Shown one piece after another: positions 61,463 to 64,000 of a stretch of DNA of 64,000 nt; within the stretch, counting starts at the first letter, position 1, and every line of letters begins with the position of its first letter. The DNA comes from Arcuatula senhousia (Eukaryota; Mollusca; Bivalvia; Mytilida; Mytilidae). Position numbers and translations under genes: made by a program. The notes under the pieces were generated by a model. That model made no database searches. It had not been told where the DNA came from and was given only the letters and a program-made list of their open reading frames with translations. The stretch covers positions 20,099,260 through 20,163,259 of the forward strand of contig OZ020313.1 in assembly GCA_963971305.1 (NCBI GenBank), read 5' to 3'.

Positions 61463-61825
61463 CTACTTTGTGTGAAATCAAAACAAAAATGAACTTCAAA
61501 GGAATCTTCAACAGTAACAAAGAAAACAAAATGACAGACTTTAATGCATTATAACAATGAAGATGTCAAAAGAGATGGAAGCTTTTGAAATTGTAAAGTT
61601 TTCATTTTAGCTTGCATGGCTTGTGCCATCACTATGCTTTTCATCTGTAAACAAGTTTACAAAGTATTTTCCTAAAACCACCGATCGAGTCAATTAATTG
61701 AAACTAAACGAATGATATATCATGTAATTGACCTCAGAGTCTGTTACTTATCATAGGATAAAATAACTATAGTGCCTAAACAGAAAAAAAATGACGGATT
61801 AAGGCACTCATGGCACTGTAGAATT

Positions 61826-61960
61826 AATAGAAAATAATTAGATCTTGAATAGGTGTACATGACACAGCCTGTATAAACAAACAAAAATTTAAAAACCACA
61901 ATGAATGTCGATCAGCATCCTTCAACGAGGCCAGTAGGTGCTGCTCATCGTTTTCGTGAT
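61826..61960 (+). repeat. SINE-like repeat copy, diverged
   Basis: 'tagatcttgaataggtgtac', 'gacacagcctgtataaacaa' and 'cgatcagcatccttcaacga'. Fourth copy of the family at about 27669, 54984 and 57951. Confidence 0.5.
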
Positions 61961-63083
61961 TGGCGGCAATGGCCCAACTGAAATTCCCTCCTAAAACAAA
62001 GAACAAAAACATAAAACTGACACATATTCTATATTCTTTCGTTTTTAATAAATACAAATAAAAGCTTTGTCCAAGATTCCAGGCAAGACTCCATTTGATC
62101 AAAGTTGTCAATGACTTCTTTAAGAGTCAAAATTTACACAAACTTGCTATGCTTTAATCATAGCTGTCAAAAAGTCACGTCTTCATTTTTTTACAATATA
62201 ACATGTTCAAAATCTCTTAAGACCATAATACATGGAAAATAATTCCTAGATTCTCATACAAATTTCTTGAAAATATAGGTTGGGTAGACAGGCGATTCGA
62301 TTTTTTTATCCATTTGAATATATTATTTTCTGACCAATTTGCCAAAAAACAAATTATAATCCAATTTTTTGGGATGGGTTGGGACTGAGAAAATTAAAAC
62401 AAGTAAGTTGTCAGTTGGCCATGTGATCATGAGATATTTCTATAGGTCCTTCCTCCTCTGTCGTCTGTGAACCTTTTCAATAAAGAAATGGAGTAGTAGC
62501 ACAATCCTTTTGTCCATTAACATTTAAATGTAGGTCAGGGTCACCTAATTCTGGTAAAGATGTTGCTTACTAGTATTATCCATAATGTACCAATGCACTG
62601 ACCAATGATCATCTTTCTAGGACTTGCAGTTGCTGAGATATTGACTTTTGACCTGATTGAGTCATTCATGCAAAAAATGTAGGTCATAGTGACCTATTTC
62701 CGATGAGGATGTTGAAAAATCCTGGATCCTTCAATACATCCCAAAATGTACTTACTGCTTTACTACTTGCATTTGCTGATCATTCAATTTTGGTTAGAAT
62801 GCAGGTTACTACCCAAGATGGACACTCTGACCAAATATCATCATCTTTTAGTGAAACTAAAACTAAACTTTTATTTGTCATTAAACATATGTACAGTTTG
62901 TGACAAAGACATACATATACCAAGAACATGATATATGCTATATATTGTATAAGTAATAAAGGCAAATAACATATTAAATGACTTATGAAACTCCCGTCGT
63001 CAGTTCTAATGACTGTTTTAAAAAGAATCCTATCAACCTAATATGTTTAGAAGTTTTAGGGTTAAGCAAATAGACCAGTTTTT
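61961..63083. other. Intergenic, no feature seen
   Basis: Contains faint repeats of 'aggtcatagtgaccta' type (about 62530-62700) suggesting an old tandem element; no gene. Confidence 0.4.
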
Positions 63084-63139
63084 ATACGACCGCAAAAAAT
63101 TTGCGGACGTATTATGGTATGATGCTGTCGTCGTCGTTG

Positions 63140-63171
<32 letters not shown>

Positions 63172-64000
63172 GGTGTCTGTTAACTTTTTAGTGTTTCCAC
63201 AATAACTTTAGTTTCAGTTATCCGATTGCTATGAAACTTTACAATGATGTTCCTTACCATAAAAGGATGCATGGGATTGATTTTGGGGGTCCCCCCATTT
63301 TTCGTTTAGAAATTAGGGGCCAAAAAAGGGCCAAAAATACTACTTTTTTGTTTGTTTCCACAATAACTTTAGGTCTAGTTAACCAATTGCTATGAAATTT
63401 GACAGTGATGTTCCTTACCATACAAGGATGAATGGGATTGATTTTGGGGGTCCCCCCCTTTTTTTGTTTCGAAATTAGGGGCCCAAAAGGGGGAAAAAAA
63501 TCAAATATTTTACTTGTTTCCACCATAACTTTGGTCCTAGTTGGCCTATTGCTGTGAAATTTGTCAAGAATGTGTCTTACAATAAAATAATGAACCTGAT
63601 GAATTTTTGTGCCCCCCTTTTTCTCCGTTGTGTAATTAGGGGCCAAAAGGGGCCAAAATAAAAACTTTTTTATTTGTGGTCCGATTTCGAAATTTTTTTT
63701 TACATGTTTGTTCTTGTCAAATAGCGGATACACAATTAAGAATTAATTTTTGCGACCCCCCTTTTTTCCCCCTATTACGTAATTAGGGGCCAAATGGGGC
63801 CAAAATCGAAACTTTTTTATTTTGGTCCGATTTTGAAATTTTTTTTTGCAAGTTTATTTTTGTCAAGTAGCGAATCCAAATTTGAGAATTTATTTTTGCG
63901 ACCCCCACCCCTTTTTCACCTGTTACGTAATAATGGGCCAAAAGGGGCCGAAATTGAAACTTTTTTATTTCTGGTCCGATTTTGAAAATTTTTTTTGCAT
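63084..64000 (+). mobile_element. Helitron-like element, ATACGACCGCAA family, cut by the window edge
   Basis: Starts with ATACGACCGCAA and a hairpin to TTGCGGACGTAT (63111), then a (GTC)n run at 63126-63172, then units of about 165 bp ('ttgctatgaaact', 'gttccttaccata.aaggatg', aaattaggggcc). The core is the inverse of that in 39418-40418. The long minus-strand frame at 63254-63733 is a repeat translation. Confidence 0.65.

Noticed and set aside
63254..63733. 159-codon minus-strand open frame
   Set aside because: Its peptide repeats itself about every 55 residues (PLISK...KKGGxPK...FHSN), the translation of the tandem core of a Helitron-like element, not a gene.
1..64000. tRNA, rRNA and CRISPR content
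   Set aside because: No convincing tRNA box A/B pair, rRNA segment or spacer array was found; the regular repeats are minisatellites inside transposons.

Overview
The window is animal genomic DNA: AT-rich, mostly non-coding, with short GT-AG exons separated by kilobase introns and dense in diverged repeats. The repeat types (hairpin-ended, Helitron-like 'pearl'-type elements carrying tandem cores and GAC microsatellites, many palindromic MITEs) and the gene content suggest a bivalve mollusc, probably a marine mussel. The organism assignment is inference.

The main gene is a minus-strand cytosolic carboxypeptidase of the AGBL2/AGBL3 (CCP2/CCP3) type, the tubulin deglutamylase family. It starts near 45.8 kb and runs off the left edge. 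Ten exons from 45827 to 131 join with consistent splice phase into 296 codons that cover the N-terminal region and N-domain; the zinc-peptidase domain lies beyond base 1. Two further exons that begin with ATG, at 17.2 kb and 31.3 kb, end in the same splice phase and look like alternative first exons. The upstream start gives an AGBL2-like N-terminus and the 17.2-kb start an AGBL3-like one.

The introns hold most of the repeats. A Tigger/pogo transposon (341-4576) has an intact 531-aa DD30D transposase, matching ends and TA target duplications, and contains a Helitron-like insertion. Further Helitron-like elements lie at 7.4-9.4, 10.3-11.8, 21.2-22.1, 22.2-23.6, 25.9-26.5, 34.7-35.6 and 39.4-40.4 kb. 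The 36.4-42.1 kb part of the first large intron is a mosaic of near-identical direct duplications.

The right third (47-64 kb) holds MITEs and palindromes, a decayed LINE C-terminus (50.2-51.2 kb, minus), a small membrane-protein-like ORF with an inverted partial copy (53.5-53.9 kb), and two exons of the plus-strand ribosomal protein eL39 gene (RPL39; 54348-56047, first exon not located). From 58.3 kb to the end are more Helitron-like elements, the last running off the right edge. I saw no tRNA, rRNA or CRISPR array, and nothing I would call a new biochemical system. The most interesting signals are the alternative N-termini of the carboxypeptidase gene and the covarying inverted repeats inside the Helitron-like elements.
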